64,000 nt of DNA from Takakia lepidozioides (lineage: Eukaryota > Streptophyta > Takakiopsida > Takakiales > Takakiaceae): the NCBI GenBank assembly GCA_030704615.1, contig CM060731.1, positions 81,138,756 through 81,202,755 on the forward strand. The letters run 5' to 3'. The first letter of the stretch is position 1, and every line of letters begins with the position of its first letter. Below the pieces are notes generated by a model. The model made no database searches. It worked only from the letters and a program-made list of their open reading frames with translations, and was not told the origin of the DNA. Position numbers and translations under genes: made by a program. Of this stretch, positions 12,161 to 23,519 are shown piece by piece.

Positions 12161-12740
12161 GCATTATGAGCTCCCTCATCAATGTAGAGGGCTAGTTACC
12201 ACAGATGTGATACGCAGTGATGTGGTCCTTTTCTGCAGTGCAGGGCCACAAATTGCCAGAAGATTTGAGCTGGGAAAAGACACATGTATTCATTGATCAT
12301 CCCCTACAAGTTTTGGCATAGTCCCCACAGGGTGTCAACCCCATTGGAGCCAGTTTGTAGCTACCAGGATCTGGAATTGCAGCCCGCCAAAGATATGGTG
12401 CTCGCACATCCAACAATGATCGGGATCCAGGGATTTAGAACTAAGGTGAAAGGCCAATAGACATTATGTTGATTCCAGACATTGCTCTGGGCCCAATCCA
12501 ACACAGATGCCACACGTGTGGCTGTGATTGCACTGCCTGACACACACTGCTTGAGAAAGGGCAGGGAAGAGCAGAGAGAGATAGCTCAACTGTAGACTTG
12601 ATGGGAGGATACAACCCAACATCCAGACCCAGGAGGGCCACAGCTTTCAGCATTGTCTCCAGCTTATATTAGTGAAGAAGTGTGTCGATGTTTGATTCTT
12701 TCAAAGACCTCTCTTTGAGCAGAGAACCAATTCCAATACC

Positions 12741-13049
12741 TCAGAGCATATTTACCTCCCAAAGACCAGACCTGAGGCTCTTTTTCCAGATATCCTCTAG
12801 AAAACCCTTCACACAAGCATCAATCTGCTGTGTGTGATTTGCCCAAAAACTAGGCCTCAGGAGGGCCTGGGCCTTTGGCTCAGCCTCGAGATTTTCAAAG
12901 TTGGTAAACAGGGGTACAGGCACAATTCCCTTGATAGAATTGAAGAGAGCGTCTCTTTGGTGAGAGAACCCCGGACAGTGTATCAGAAAATGAATATTGT
13001 CTTCAGATTGCCCACACAGCGGACAATTGCACTCTCCATTTCCTCTCTG
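12741..13049 (-). pseudogene. LINE C-terminal fragment, second copy
   Basis: The frame has the same zinc motif (CNCPLCGQSEDNIHFLIHC) followed by FSHQRDALFNSIKGIVPV and LLRPSFWANHTQQIDACVKG. It matches 33915-34218 (+). At 13049/13050 the coding similarity ends abruptly at the terminus of the LTR of copy A, so the LTR element is inserted into, or joined to, this LINE copy. Confidence 0.72.
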
Positions 13050-14436
13050 TGTCGCGCACCTCACTTCGGTAAGCTCCCCTTCAAGTCATAGTTACTCGCT
13101 TTGATGCGCGCGCCTAACTCCCAACCTGGCCGCCCGGGCCAACTTGGAGCTTCGGCTGCTCACCGGGACATAACAGTCCCCCCCTTCGCTTCCCTCTAAA
13201 CCCTCCACCTAATTGAGAGATGGCAGTCCGGAACAGCTCCCCACTCTTTGGTCGCTTTCCGGCTCGCTCGCTTACTCACTAGTTTTTGGTCACCAACGGG
13301 CTTGCACCGTTCTCGGGGTTACTACTCCCTATATATACTTCTGTAGCTGTCCGCGGGGGTTCCACAACCAGCCATGCCATTTTATGGCGAACCACCACGA
13401 AAACCCTCGACTCCCGGTGATGAGTCGCGGTGAGTCTTGGCCCGCTCACCACGGCCCCTATGGACCGTGATGAGTCCCAAAACTCCCCACGACTCCCACC
13501 ACGAGGTCTCCGCCCCCATGGTGAGTCCTATGCCACCCCCACTAAGTCCCGCTAAGCTACCACCACCCCTTGTGGAGCTACCCCCACCGCAACCCGGTGT
13601 GCGGGGCTTCCACCTAGTGAGCGCCTCCGCTTCCCTGAGTGCCTTGGGCACTCAAGGGTGCTTCAGCCCCCCATACCTATCGCTGCCGCTGCCCCCACCA
13701 CAGGGGCAGCCCCTCATGTGTCCCGACCCCCTGCCCTCAAGGCAAAGGGCCGCGACATGGTGGAGCCTCTCCAGCTCCTCCCAATGCACTCTTCTTGGCC
13801 TACTTCAAGGCCAAGGAACGATCCTCCCCGAGGATCGAATCGCCTTACTGCAACAACATTGCTTGCGATCGCTCATGATGCCGCTTTTGGCATCACCTTG
13901 AGCAAGGGTTCACCTGGAACCCTCTTTGACTAGGAAGATAACCTTGAACCAACCATGCGCCCCAATCACTACAATTGGGTCCGCCTTGGGATGCTGGCCT
14001 GAGGTACGGGAACACGCCGAAGCCGCACTACGACTTCGTCCCGAGGCTACACGATTATAGTACGTGAACGGAAGCACGTAGCTTCCGCGTTAGCCCGCAC
14101 TACAAGGCAACCCCCTCGGTAGCGCACTTATAGTACGCGCACGCGCCAGGTGCGCACTAGCACGTGAACTCCCAAAGAAGTCGCAAGTTTCCTTGCCCCT
14201 TGGATGGGGGTCACCCGATTTCGGCACTACGCAAACACACGATTAACCCAATTTACCTCTCCCACTTTTATAAGCTAGCATGCATTCTACACACTAGCCA
14301 ACCATACCATGCATCACCATTCCAAACAAAATAGGACGCACAACATTTGGAACCCATTTCCTTTATAACAAATTTTTGTACAATACAAGTTTTTGTAATC
14401 AGATTCCTAAGCTAGCTAAGCCGGGCTAAGCATGCA
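13050..14436 (-). repeat. LTR of chromovirus copy A (3' LTR, about 1.39 kb)
   Basis: On the minus strand it starts TGCATGCTTAGCCCGG directly after a purine-rich tract and ends ...GGTGCGCGACA, giving TG...CA ends. Its first 570 bp match 32591-33163 (3' LTR of copy B) and its last 710 bp match 16867-17595 (5' LTR of B). A TATATATAGGGAG box (about 13330 on this copy) probably marks the promoter. Confidence 0.82.
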
Positions 14437-14470
14437 TTTCCTCCCCCACGCTCCAAGGTTGATGTCCCCA

Positions 14471-16866
14471 TCAACGTTTCTTCCGCTTTTGAGGTCGCCC
14501 TTCGAAAGCTGCAACCGCCTCGGATGCGTTTCCCATTTCTGAGGCACGCACCCAAGATGCCTCCACATGATGATAGCCCTTCCATTTGACGAGATACTCT
14601 GTTTCTCGGTTCTTGAACCTCCTCGACTTAAGTATTGCCTCCACCTCGTACTCAGGTTCATTTTCATGATCCAACAGCATAGGTGGCGGCGGACGCAACA
14701 CTTGATGTCGATTCGGACGCGCTTCATCTTTGAAGTAAGGCTTCAAAAGGGAGACATGGAATACTGGGTGCACCTTGCTGTTTGCCGGCAGCTCCAATTC
14801 ATACACATCCTCATTCATAACCTTCCGAATGCGAAAGGGTCCCGCATACGGAGGTACGAACTTCGGACTCACTTCCGGAGGTAGTCGGAAATTCTTGACG
14901 TTCAACCAGACCTCTGTGCCTGCCTCAAACTTCACTTCCCTCCGCTTTCGATTCGCCTGCCTTTCATACCGTTTCCTAGCTTTGGCAATGTTGTACTTTG
15001 CGAGCTTCAACAAACGCTCGTGTTCTTCCAGTACCGCCGCTACTACCGGTTCCTCAAAGTCCTGGGCGGCCCAACTTGTCGGCACCAGAGGTGCTTTTCC
15101 ATAGACCAATACGAAAGGGGAAACTCCTGTTGTGGAGTGTTCTGTGTTATTATAACAGAACTCTGCCGCGTCTAAGTGTTCCATCCAGTCTGATTGGTCT
15201 GCCGACACGTAATTCCGCAAGAATTGCTTCACTACGGAATTCACTCTTTCCGTTTGGCCGTCCGTCGTAGGTCGGAAGGCGGTGCTCATCTTCAGCCTCG
15301 TCCCCATCTTCTTCCAAAGTGTCCTCCAAAATTTACTCGTAAACTTTGGATCACGATCCGAGACAATATCCTTCGGGACTCCATGATGCTTTAAGACGTG
15401 AGCGAAGTAAAGTCACCCTGTCTCCTGCGCCGTTGCCGTCTCCTTGGTGGGGATGAAATGGCCCATTTTACTGAACCTATCCACCACCACCATGATTGCA
15501 TCGAATCCTTTTGACAGCGGCATAGCAGTCATGAAATCCATCGAGACGCTTTCCCAAGTCCCCTCTGGAATCGGCAAGGGTTGTAACAGCCCCGCTTGCT
15601 TTTTGTACTCGCTCCGGTTTTGTTGGCATGTGGTGCATGTCTTGACATACTCCTCTGCCTCCTCCCTCAGTTTGGGCCAGAAATACTCTTTCTTCAAGAG
15701 TGCCGCAGTGCGCTTGGCTCCGCCGTGGCCCGCAAGCGGGCTATCATGGCATTCTCTCAAGAGGCTATCCCTGATCCCTCCCTTCGGCACGTAGAGACGT
15801 TTTTGCTTATACCGGAGCAGTCCATTTTGCAAGTGGAACTGCGATTTAACCCCCGTCCTCAAGTCCTGCATCACGGACTTTGCCAGCTCATCCTTCCGGC
15901 AAGCCTTCCGGATCTTCCTTTGGAGCGCCGTCTCGCCCTTGTACACCAACAAGAGCTGTTGCTTTCTACTTAAAGCATCGGCCACCACATTGTCCCGTCC
16001 CGGTTTGTACTGGATATCCGCGTCGAACACTGCCAAAGTATCTTGCCACCTAAGTTGTTTTGGGGACAACTTGGGCTGCGTGGCAAAATACTTCACCGTG
16101 ACATTGTCCGTGAACACCTTCACTGGGTTGGAACCAACATAGTGGCGCCAGAGCTCAAGGCAATGCACCACCGCCTTCATCTCTTTTTCGTGCTTCGGCC
16201 ACCGTCGCTCCACTTCATTCAGTTTCTTACTTTCGTAAGCCACCGGACGTCCATCTTGCATAAGTACACCCCCAATCGCGAAGTCCGATGCATCTGTATG
16301 AATCTCAAACGGACGATCGAACTCCGGGATTTTCAAGACTGGAGCTTCCGTCATCCGCTGCTTCAATTCAGCAAAAGCTTGGCCACAAAATGTGTTCCAT
16401 ACCCAGACTTTGGATTTACACAGAAGGTCCGACAGCGGCCCCGCGATCTTGGCGAAATTTCTCACATACTTTCGGTAATAGGAGGCGAGTCCTAGGAAGG
16501 ATCGCACTCCCGGGACCGAAGTTGGAGGCTCCCAGTCCAAGATCGCCCTCACCTTTCTGTCATCCATTTTGATCCCATCCTGTGTAATCACGTGCCCCAG
16601 GAACTCCACTTTTGTGACCCCGAATTCGCACTTTGAAGCTTTGGCATACAGCTTCCCTTCCCGCAATTTTTGGAATACCCTTTTGAGGTGCTCCAGGTGC
16701 TCCTCCTTTGTTTTCGAGTACACCAAGATGTCGTCGATGTACACGATCACAAAGTCATCCAACCACTCCTGGAAAAGGCTGTTCATCAGCGTGCTAAATG
16801 TCGCTGGTGCATTGGTGAGCCCAAAAGGCATCACCAAAAACTCATATGAACCATACCTTGTCCTGC
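14471..16866 (-). pseudogene. Pol remnant of copy A: RT (partial), RNase H, integrase, chromodomain
   Basis: Two frames, 15413-16866 and 14471-15307, form one degraded polyprotein. Seen in order: RT from [11 protein letters not shown] through the catalytic [10 protein letters not shown]; RNase H ([14 protein letters not shown]); the integrase HHCC finger (ending [11 protein letters not shown]) and core ([13 protein letters not shown], then DGQTERVNSVV); and a C-terminal chromodomain (EYEVEAILKSRR, EYLVKWKGYHHVEASW). A premature TGA at 15413-15415 replaces an Arg codon present in copy B, consistent with a CG-to-TG transition. Upstream of the RT the frame runs into antisense LTR sequence and is not meaningful. 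Copy A keeps 11 bases in RNase H that copy B has lost. Confidence 0.85.
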
Positions 16867-17595
16867 ACGCTGTCGCGGCCCTTTGCCTTGAGGGCAGGGA
16901 GGTCGGGACACAAGAGGGGCTGCCTCTGTGGTGGGGGCAGTAGCAGCGATAGGTACGGGGGCTGAAGCACCCTTGAGTGCCCAAGGCACTCAAGGAGGCG
17001 GAGGCGCTCACTAGGTGGAGCCCCGCACACCGGGTTGCGGTGGGGTGGCTCCACAAGGGGTGGTGGTAGCTTAGTGGGACTTAGTGGGGGTGGCATAGGA
17101 CTCACCATGGGGGTGGAGACCTCGTGATGGGAGTCGTGGGGAGTCTTGGGACTCATCACGGTCCATAGGGGCCGTGGTGAGCGGGCCAAGACTCACCGCG
17201 ACTCACCACCGGGAATCGAGGGTCTTCGTGGTGGTTCGCCATAAAATGGCATGGCTGGTTGTGAAACCCCTGCGGACAGCTACAGAAGTATATATAGGGA
17301 GTAGTAACCCCGAGAACGGTGCAAGCCCGTTGGTGACCAAAAACTAGTGAGTAAGCGAGCGAGCCGGAAAGCGACCAAAGAGTGGGGAGCTGTTCCGGAC
17401 TGCCATCTACCAAAGGGAATTCTCCTAGTCCCAAATAGGTGGAGGGTCGAGAGGGTAGTGAAGGGGGACCGTTATGTCCCGGTGAGCAGCCGAAGCTCCA
17501 AGTCGGCCCGGGCGGCCGGGTTGGGAGTCAGGCGCGCGCATCAAAGCGAGTAACTATGACTTGAAGGGGAGCTTACCGAAGTGAGGTGCGCAACA
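16867..17595 (+). repeat. 5' LTR of chromovirus copy B (5'-truncated)
   Basis: This is the last approximately 730 bp of the LTR, the reverse complement of 13050-13760. It begins inside the LTR where it abuts the RT frame of copy A, and ends ...AGGTGCGCAACA at 17595, two bases before the primer-binding site. Because its upstream part is missing it may lack part of U3. Confidence 0.8.
17289..17296 (+). promoter_or_regulatory. Probable TATA box of the chromovirus LTR
   Basis: TATATATAGGGAG lies about 300 bp before the LTR end and is conserved in the inverted LTR near 13330. The position fits the U3/R boundary of a plant gypsy LTR. Assigned from sequence only. Confidence 0.45.
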
Positions 17596-17597
17596 TT

Positions 17598-17609
17598 TGG
17601 TATCAGAGC
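17598..17609 (+). other. Primer-binding site (initiator tRNA-Met type)
   Basis: TGGTATCAGAGC is complementary to the 3' end of plant initiator tRNA-Met, the usual minus-strand primer of plant LTR retrotransposons. It starts two bases after the LTR end. Confidence 0.9.
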
Positions 17610-17650
17610 TTAGAGTTCAGTACGCGATCGTCCTTGGGATTGGCCTCATC

Positions 17651-18825
17651 ATGGGGTCGGGCAAGCCGAAGCGAAAGCGGAACGGCCCAAAAGATGATGA
17701 TCCCGGTGAGCCCGATGGGGGCGGCGTGTCACCGAGGCGGCCGTTTGAGGAAGCGATGCATGTTTCCAAAAACGAGGCCGCCCAAGAGCAGGAGGAATCC
17801 GAGGAGTCGGAGCCCAAGGAATCCTTGAGAGCTCCGACAAACCAAGAGATGCCTCCCATGCCGGCAGCCTTTTGGGAAGGGTTATTGGCGCAGTTTGGCG
17901 GGACGTTGAAAGACGTGTTGAAGGCGGCTAATGCCACTTCCACTAAGGCAAAGTTTAAGGTGAAGCCTAAGGAACCCGGCACCTTCGAGGGCGTCCGAAA
18001 TCGGAAGGCACTCAACACCTGGCTCTTGGAGCTGGAGCAGTACTTCCGGGCGGCCAAGTTGAGTGACGAGGATCGCGTGGAAGTGGCTCCCACCTATTTG
18101 AGGGGCTATGCTCAACAATGGTGGCAGAAACGCCTTCACGACCAAGGTCCAAGTCCGGAAACCTTGAACTGGAGTGGGTTCAAGGAATTGTTGAAGAGAC
18201 AATTTGTGCCCCTCAACGCGTCCTGGCTTGCCCGGGACAAGATGAGGAATTTGAAGCAAACAGATGACATTCGGGGGTACGTCCAGGCTTTCAATGTGTT
18301 GTTGCTCGAAGTCGCGGACATGGCAGAACCAGAAATGGTCTTCAACTTTGTGGCGGGACTGGCCCCATGGGCCAGGCGGAAGTTGGAAGAGAAGCCACCC
18401 AAGACTTTGAACGAGGCAATTGAGAGGGCTGAATGTTTCTCGGATATCCCTAGGGGTGAAAGACAAGGCCGTACGGAGCTGAACCACAAGAAGATTCGGC
18501 GGGAAGGTGACTCCTTCCGACCGGAAAAGAAGTGGGATAGGCCACGCGGCGATAATGGCACGTGGAAATCGAAGGGAGGGCCTTCACACGTCAAGGCGGC
18601 ACCCGGTGCTCCGAAAGGAAAAGCGGGTGGAGCGGCTTATGGCGGACAGAAGGTGACCTTTGATGGAGTGTGTTTCAATTGCGGGGAGCCCGGGCACATG
18701 GCCAAGAAGTGCACGAAGCCCCGGCAATTGAACATGACTCGGGCGACCACAGAGCTGTCGGAAGATACCATCAGTCGCTTGGTGGAAGCGGTGGTCGCCA
18801 GGACTTGCAAGGTAGGCAAATTTTC
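17651..18825 (+). CDS. Gag of chromovirus copy B, interrupted by a transposon
   Basis: The frame starts at ATG 17651 (MGSGKPKRKRNG), shortly after the primer-binding site. It has a retrotransposon gag domain (LNTWLLELEQYF, then GYAQQWWQKRL, around residues 110-150) and one CCHC zinc knuckle (CFNCGEPGHMAKKC) near the C-terminus, so it is the capsid and nucleic-acid-binding protein. The element-derived sequence ends at 18825 in a 10-bp target duplication. The displayed frame then reads six more codons into the DNA transposon and stops at 18844. The continuation with protease and RT resumes in the same frame at 29180, so gag and pol were originally one open frame without a stop between them. Confidence 0.85.
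18816..18825 (+). repeat. Left target-site duplication of the Mutator-like element
   Basis: GCAAATTTTC occurs here and again at 29170-29179, flanking the 10344-bp insertion exactly. Removing the insertion and one copy leaves the gag-pol frame open, which confirms the junctions. A 10-bp duplication lies in the 8-11 bp range of Mutator-like elements. Confidence 0.9.
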
Positions 18826-18841
18826 GGGGGGTGCTATTCCG

Positions 18842-18970
18842 TGAGCCTGGAGGCGTGAGCCTGTGAGCCCAGGAAAGCGTGAGCCCAGCACAGGCTCACG
18901 CCACGTCAGCATGCAAACAGTGCCTATTTCCGCGGATGTCACCTATTTCCGAGTGGTGTCACCTATTTCC
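18842..18970 (+). repeat. Left subterminal repeats of the Mutator-like element
   Basis: CGTGAGCC-type words in both orientations (for example GTGAGCCCAGCACAGGCTCAC, which folds on itself) are followed by three copies of CACCTATTTCCG or a close variant. Such clustered words near an end are typical transposase-binding regions. 18971-19612 shows nothing further. Confidence 0.55.
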
Positions 18971-19612
18971 GCGGGTTGATGTGGGGAGAATTGAGAATTG
19001 AGAACAAAGTGGTTTGTTTGTTTTTGCAATGTACTCAAGTCTGTGAGGTCCACAAAACAACAAATATATTGAAGGAACAATCCGGGCAGTCCATGCAACC
19101 CCCATCTCCAACAATAGTTTGGAACCATGAATGTGAATTCCACGCACACATTGCAAAGAGGACAATAAGGACACACAACCATCCCATTTCAAATTTGTCC
19201 CAGAATTAAACCAAAAGAATACTTCATATCAAGTGTCGCAGTCATCACAATCAGTGTCCACCTCCTGTGCTATGTCATCTACAAAGATTCTGGCCCCAAC
19301 ACCACGTGTTCTACGAAGGCCATCGCAAGGTGGACTCTGAGTGCCATGAACGGACATGCTTGCTGCGAGTGCCTCCGCATAGACAGGTAGCACACAAGAC
19401 CGAGGAGGACTGAAAACAAGTCCAAATAGGTGTGATAGCCCAGGAGGGCAAGTGGAAGCACGCGGACTCCTACACATGTCCACAAAATCCCATTTTTAAC
19501 ACAATGATGCAATGCACAAGTCCAACGAAGAGGATGTCTCCCATGTGCACTTTGCCTCAAGAACAGCGATTCTTGATATTGAAACAACAATGCAAGCATG
19601 CACAGGTTCAAC

Positions 19613-22600
19613 TTACTCACAGGCAAAGTCGGAGTCCAGCTCCTTGTCAGAAGTCTCCTCTGTACCAGTATCAGCGGGACGGGGCTTCGGAAGGACCTGA
19701 GAAGTGTGTCCACCCAAACCCATCAGGAGGTTCTTGTAAATCTCAGCATCCCCTTCAATCCCAAAGACATGTCGCGCACTGGCCTTGCAAGCGTGGTACG
19801 AAGCACCTGCAGTGGAATAGAATGAAGTAAGCAGACATTGAAGACACATTCGGAACGGTGGAAAGTGCTGAAAGTGCAAGCTCAATCAAACCTCATGAAA
19901 TGTGAATGTTGAAGAGACGAACCTGTGCCCATCGACAAATCCAGAACTCTGGCGTCTGTGTAGGTGCAGCACTCCACAATCGTTTGAATGAAAGCCGGGC
20001 TCCTCTCCCTCGCCCCTCTCCAAGGAACCCCATTCCCCCTTCGCAAGCACACGTTGCTGTCGACGTAGTTGTGATGCATGTCATCCGTGGGAGGATCTGT
20101 CCTGTCATCTATGAACTTGCCCCCGTGAGTGATGGCAAACTCCGTAATGCCGGCCGGAGTCGTTGGTGGATGCACCCGGACGAGACAAACAGCTTCAAAC
20201 AGACGAGTCTGCGAACATGACATCCACAAGGAACTAAGAACCAAAATAAAATCGGGCCCCTACATATGAGTTCGAGCGACCTATACAACACAATCCCAGA
20301 ACAAAAAAGAAGAGGAAGAAGAAGGGAAACTCACCATCTCTCCCGGACGATCCCCCTTCGTAAGGTACATGCTGTTCACACAATTCCATGTCTTCACGAC
20401 TCTCATGCCCGAGGCTTTCAAATAGCTGGCAAGGGCACGGCGACACCGAACATCGATGGACTGGATGAGAACCAAAACACCTGCATCGGAAAGGAAGAAG
20501 TTGCAAAAGGAAAAAACCCACCGCCAGTAGCGCTCATCAAATGCATTCCAACCCGGACAAGCACCCGATGGAGGGATATCCGGGACTGCCAACCCATCAG
20601 GGATGTCCAAGATGATGAGTTCCGCTGCATATGGCTTCTCCTTCCCGTTCACCCACGATTTGGTCATTTTAGCCTGCAAACAAAAATACAATGGAATTCT
20701 GACAAGTTTATAAACGATCCATGCCCACAGCAGACAAAGAGAGCAGAAGCCACAGAACCCAAAGAGAACACGCACCGTGCTGAGGAACTCGACAATCCTC
20801 TCCCACACTGGTGATGGCTCGCCCTTGTAATCAGATTTCTTCGACTCCATCATGGCAAGGAACCCGACGTTGGCAATCTCCAACCTGGTTGGACGAATGA
20901 CCCTCGTGGGATGTTCCACTGCACGGTACGGGTCCTTGGGATCAACCACCCCCTTGTTTTTTCTCCCGGATCCCCTACCATGCGGTGGAGTCTGCTGGAC
21001 ATGCTCCACAGGGCCAATAGCTGCAACACTTCCCTGCCCTTGTGCCACCTTCCCTCTACCCCTTCCCTTCCCCACAACACCAGCAACATCTTTTCCCTTT
21101 GCCTTTCTTCCTCTACCCGGGGTATCCTGAGCGGGAGGCTCCTTCTCTGCAAGAGTCCTCAGATTACGCTCATGAATGTCGAGGTCCGCTGCTGCGGCAG
21201 TGGCTGCAATACGGTCATTCTCTCTCCTCAAAGACAACTCTACAGCTGGGGTCTCTGAAGGAGGGCAATCCAAATACCAACCACAAGAAGAAAGATGGTC
21301 TGGGCCCCAGTCATGCAAGATCCCAGCAGTGAACATGGTCTGGTTGCCAGCAGGGACAAGCCAAAGGTCCACGAAATCTGGATGTTTGTCCAAGCAATTC
21401 TCTTCCAAGAGAACAAACTTAATGTACCTGCAGGAACAGACACAGCCTCATTTTCCAATGCACATATTGTGTCCCAGCTTTTTCAACACACCAGGAAGAC
21501 CCCCTTAAACAGTATGCCACACAACACATTGCAACCACAACACAAGTAAAGAGTGCAAGGGTGTGCACCTGTAAAGGCATCGTTTCCAGGCTTCCTCTCC
21601 TTTTTCCTGCTGGTCAAGCTCATTTGTTCGACTGATGCCACCCTCCTTGCTGAACTCTCTAAAGAAACCAGAGTGCCACACTGTGGCTCTCCATTTCCTC
21701 ATGTAAGCTTCGAAGGAGACCTTTGGAGTTGTCATAGTGATGCCATAGTCAGCCAGCTGAGTATGCAGAACCGATCGGGCCCTTTCTTCCAACTGCAAAA
21801 CAATTGAAATGGAAGAATGAACCCAAAAACAATCACAGCGAATGTAAGAGGCAATGGGAAGAGAAGGACAGGAAAAGAGAAAAGAAAGTGAGATACGAGA
21901 GGACATCACACCTGGCTCCAGTAAGTGGCCTTGTGAAGCCAGGTGTCCAGCACATTGTCACTGACAGGAACGACACGCTGGGTCTTCTTCTCTTTCTCTG
22001 GCCTTGGGAACATGTGGGTATCCCTAACTGTGGGATCGGAGTTCCATATCTGTAGCCACTTCACCTTCTGTTCAGAAGACACGACGGCGGTAGACAACCT
22101 GTGCAACTTCTCCTGGGCCATCTCCGGCTTGCCTGGCTTGTTATAATGGTTTTTTATCTCCAGGAGAAACTGCGGCCCGAATGATGGGTCGGCCATTCTC
22201 AACTGCTTCACAAAAGCACTCATTATTGTCCTTCTTGTAGCGTTCATCTCCTTCTGGATGTGACTTTCAACCCCCTTTGCTGTCCGTCTCTCCTCAGGGG
22301 TAGAGCTGTAGTATTCCAGTTTGCCACGCTCCCCTGCATCTGCAATGTCTTGCTGCAAGGGAATGCAAGAGAGTTGCATCAATCCAAGGTCAAGGGAGAC
22401 AGACAGAAACAAACATGTGGAAGCAGGAATATGGAAAGGCCAGATGAAGGAAGATGTATCTCACCGTGTACATGTACTCCATGAAAGCCTCACGGGTCAA
22501 CGAGTACCATGTTTCCGAAGTCTTGGAGCTTTCGCATTTCTTATACATCTCTGCCGAAAGGATGGTCTTGAAGTTGGTCAAGGGCATCTGCCCGATCCTT

Positions 22601-23342
22601 TGTATCATATACAGTGTGTGAACCAGACTCGTTTTGACATGCGATGTCTCCGTCCCTCTGCAGAATGATATCTGAATTTCAGAATGTAATTCAAGGACTT
22701 GAATCAAGGAAGAACGGAACCAGAAGTGCAACATGTACAATGAGAAACCAACCTGTTCACATCATTCATTGCCGTCAGAAGACCCATCATGTTGTCGTCA
22801 CAATCAAGCACCATCGATCGAACAGAGTAATGCCACTCTTCCTCCTGTGAGTGCAGCCTCCCAATGACAGCCATCCATGCAAACAACCGGTGGTTGCCAT
22901 CCCAAACGTGAAACATCTTCCCCGAGAATACCTGGGTGGAAGGTTTCCTGGAGAAAAGAAGTTCGAAGGATTCGTTCACCTGTCTCCAAATGGGGTCCCA
23001 GGAGTCGACGATTGACTCATCCACAAGGAGCTCGTTACCTCTAGAATCCCTAGTAGAAACGTAAAAGACTGCGGATCCATCCAAATACCCATGAACAAAC
23101 TCGGCCTCCAGCTTGAGAATGTCTTTGACAAGGGGTGGACGAACGACGGGCATGGAAACCAACCTACACAGGGGAATCTTCAACCTCCCACCAGGAGCAA
23201 GCATACTTTGAACCACAAGCTGAGAGTTCACCTTTTGACCCCCCAGCATCTCAGCGGCTTTGCTTTCATAAAACTCATCGTCAACATCAACTATGGTCTC
23301 CTTCCCCTGACCCTGAGGGACCTCATCCGCCACACTTTGCAT
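19613..23342 (-). CDS. ParB-like domain fused to beta-class DNA methyltransferase (transposon-borne, 8 exons)
   Basis: Exons on -: 23342-22753, 22657-22465, 22352-21912, 21792-21569, 21427-20776, 20673-20335, 20208-19923, 19806-19613. All junctions are GT-AG and all phases agree, giving 972 codons plus stop with no interruption. The N-terminus resembles ParB/Srx domains: KIPLCRLVSMPVVRPP, then HVWDGNHRLFAWMAVI (ParB-type GxHR). A helical middle and a basic RGRG-rich linker follow. The C-terminal third has the beta-class amino-methyltransferase order: motif IV region (AAELIILDIPDG) before FFLSDAGVLVLI, then SPAFIQTIVECCTYTDARVLDLSMGTGG and HVFGIEGDAEIY (motifs X, I, II; SAM pocket). Such enzymes make N6-methyladenine or N4-methylcytosine. 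Where DPPY or SPPW is expected, motif IV reads DIPD, so activity is uncertain. It sits beside the palindrome array, divergent from the transposase. ParB-methylase fusions are known from phages and plasmids; its role here is inferred. Confidence 0.82.
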
Positions 23343-23519
23343 TTTCTCCTGCAAGGTTGTTCACTCAAATTCTTATAAGAGAGGAATGAAACGTCGACTG
23401 ATGCATGAAAAAGTGGGATCAAACAGGTAAGTGTTCTTTGAGCTGCCAGGTAAGTGTTCATTGATCCTCACGGACCTGCCCTATGTTCCCGATTTTCACA
23501 GGGAAAGAACATTCAAAAG

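Larger units (their letters stand above)
11020..13049 (-). repeat. Left arm of inverted LINE-derived composite
   Basis: This block is, with small differences, the reverse complement of about 33915-35935. Both carry in mirror order: a GC-rich end (CCGCACCTGGCTGCTAAGCG), a simple CT/GA-rich stretch (11250-11400), LINE fragment 2 (11537-12160), an intermediate piece (12170-12660) and LINE fragment 1 (12741-13049). The block stops at 13049, exactly where the LTR of chromovirus copy A begins. The matching right arm continues further into LINE sequence. Confidence 0.75.
13050..16866 (-). mobile_element. Chromovirus (Ty3/gypsy) copy A, 5'-truncated
   Basis: Reading down the minus strand from 16866 it has the second half of reverse transcriptase, RNase H, integrase, chromodomain, polypurine tract and one LTR. 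Gag, protease and the N-terminal RT are missing: the RT frame is joined at about 16866 to the LTR of copy B, which lies head to head with it. The LTR spans 13050-14436 and is the only apparently full-length one in the window. Confidence 0.85.

Noticed and set aside
15413-17056. Single 547-aa protein with an N-terminal extension before RT
   Set aside because: The N-terminal 70-80 residues are antisense LTR of copy B; the real RT similarity starts at about 16866.
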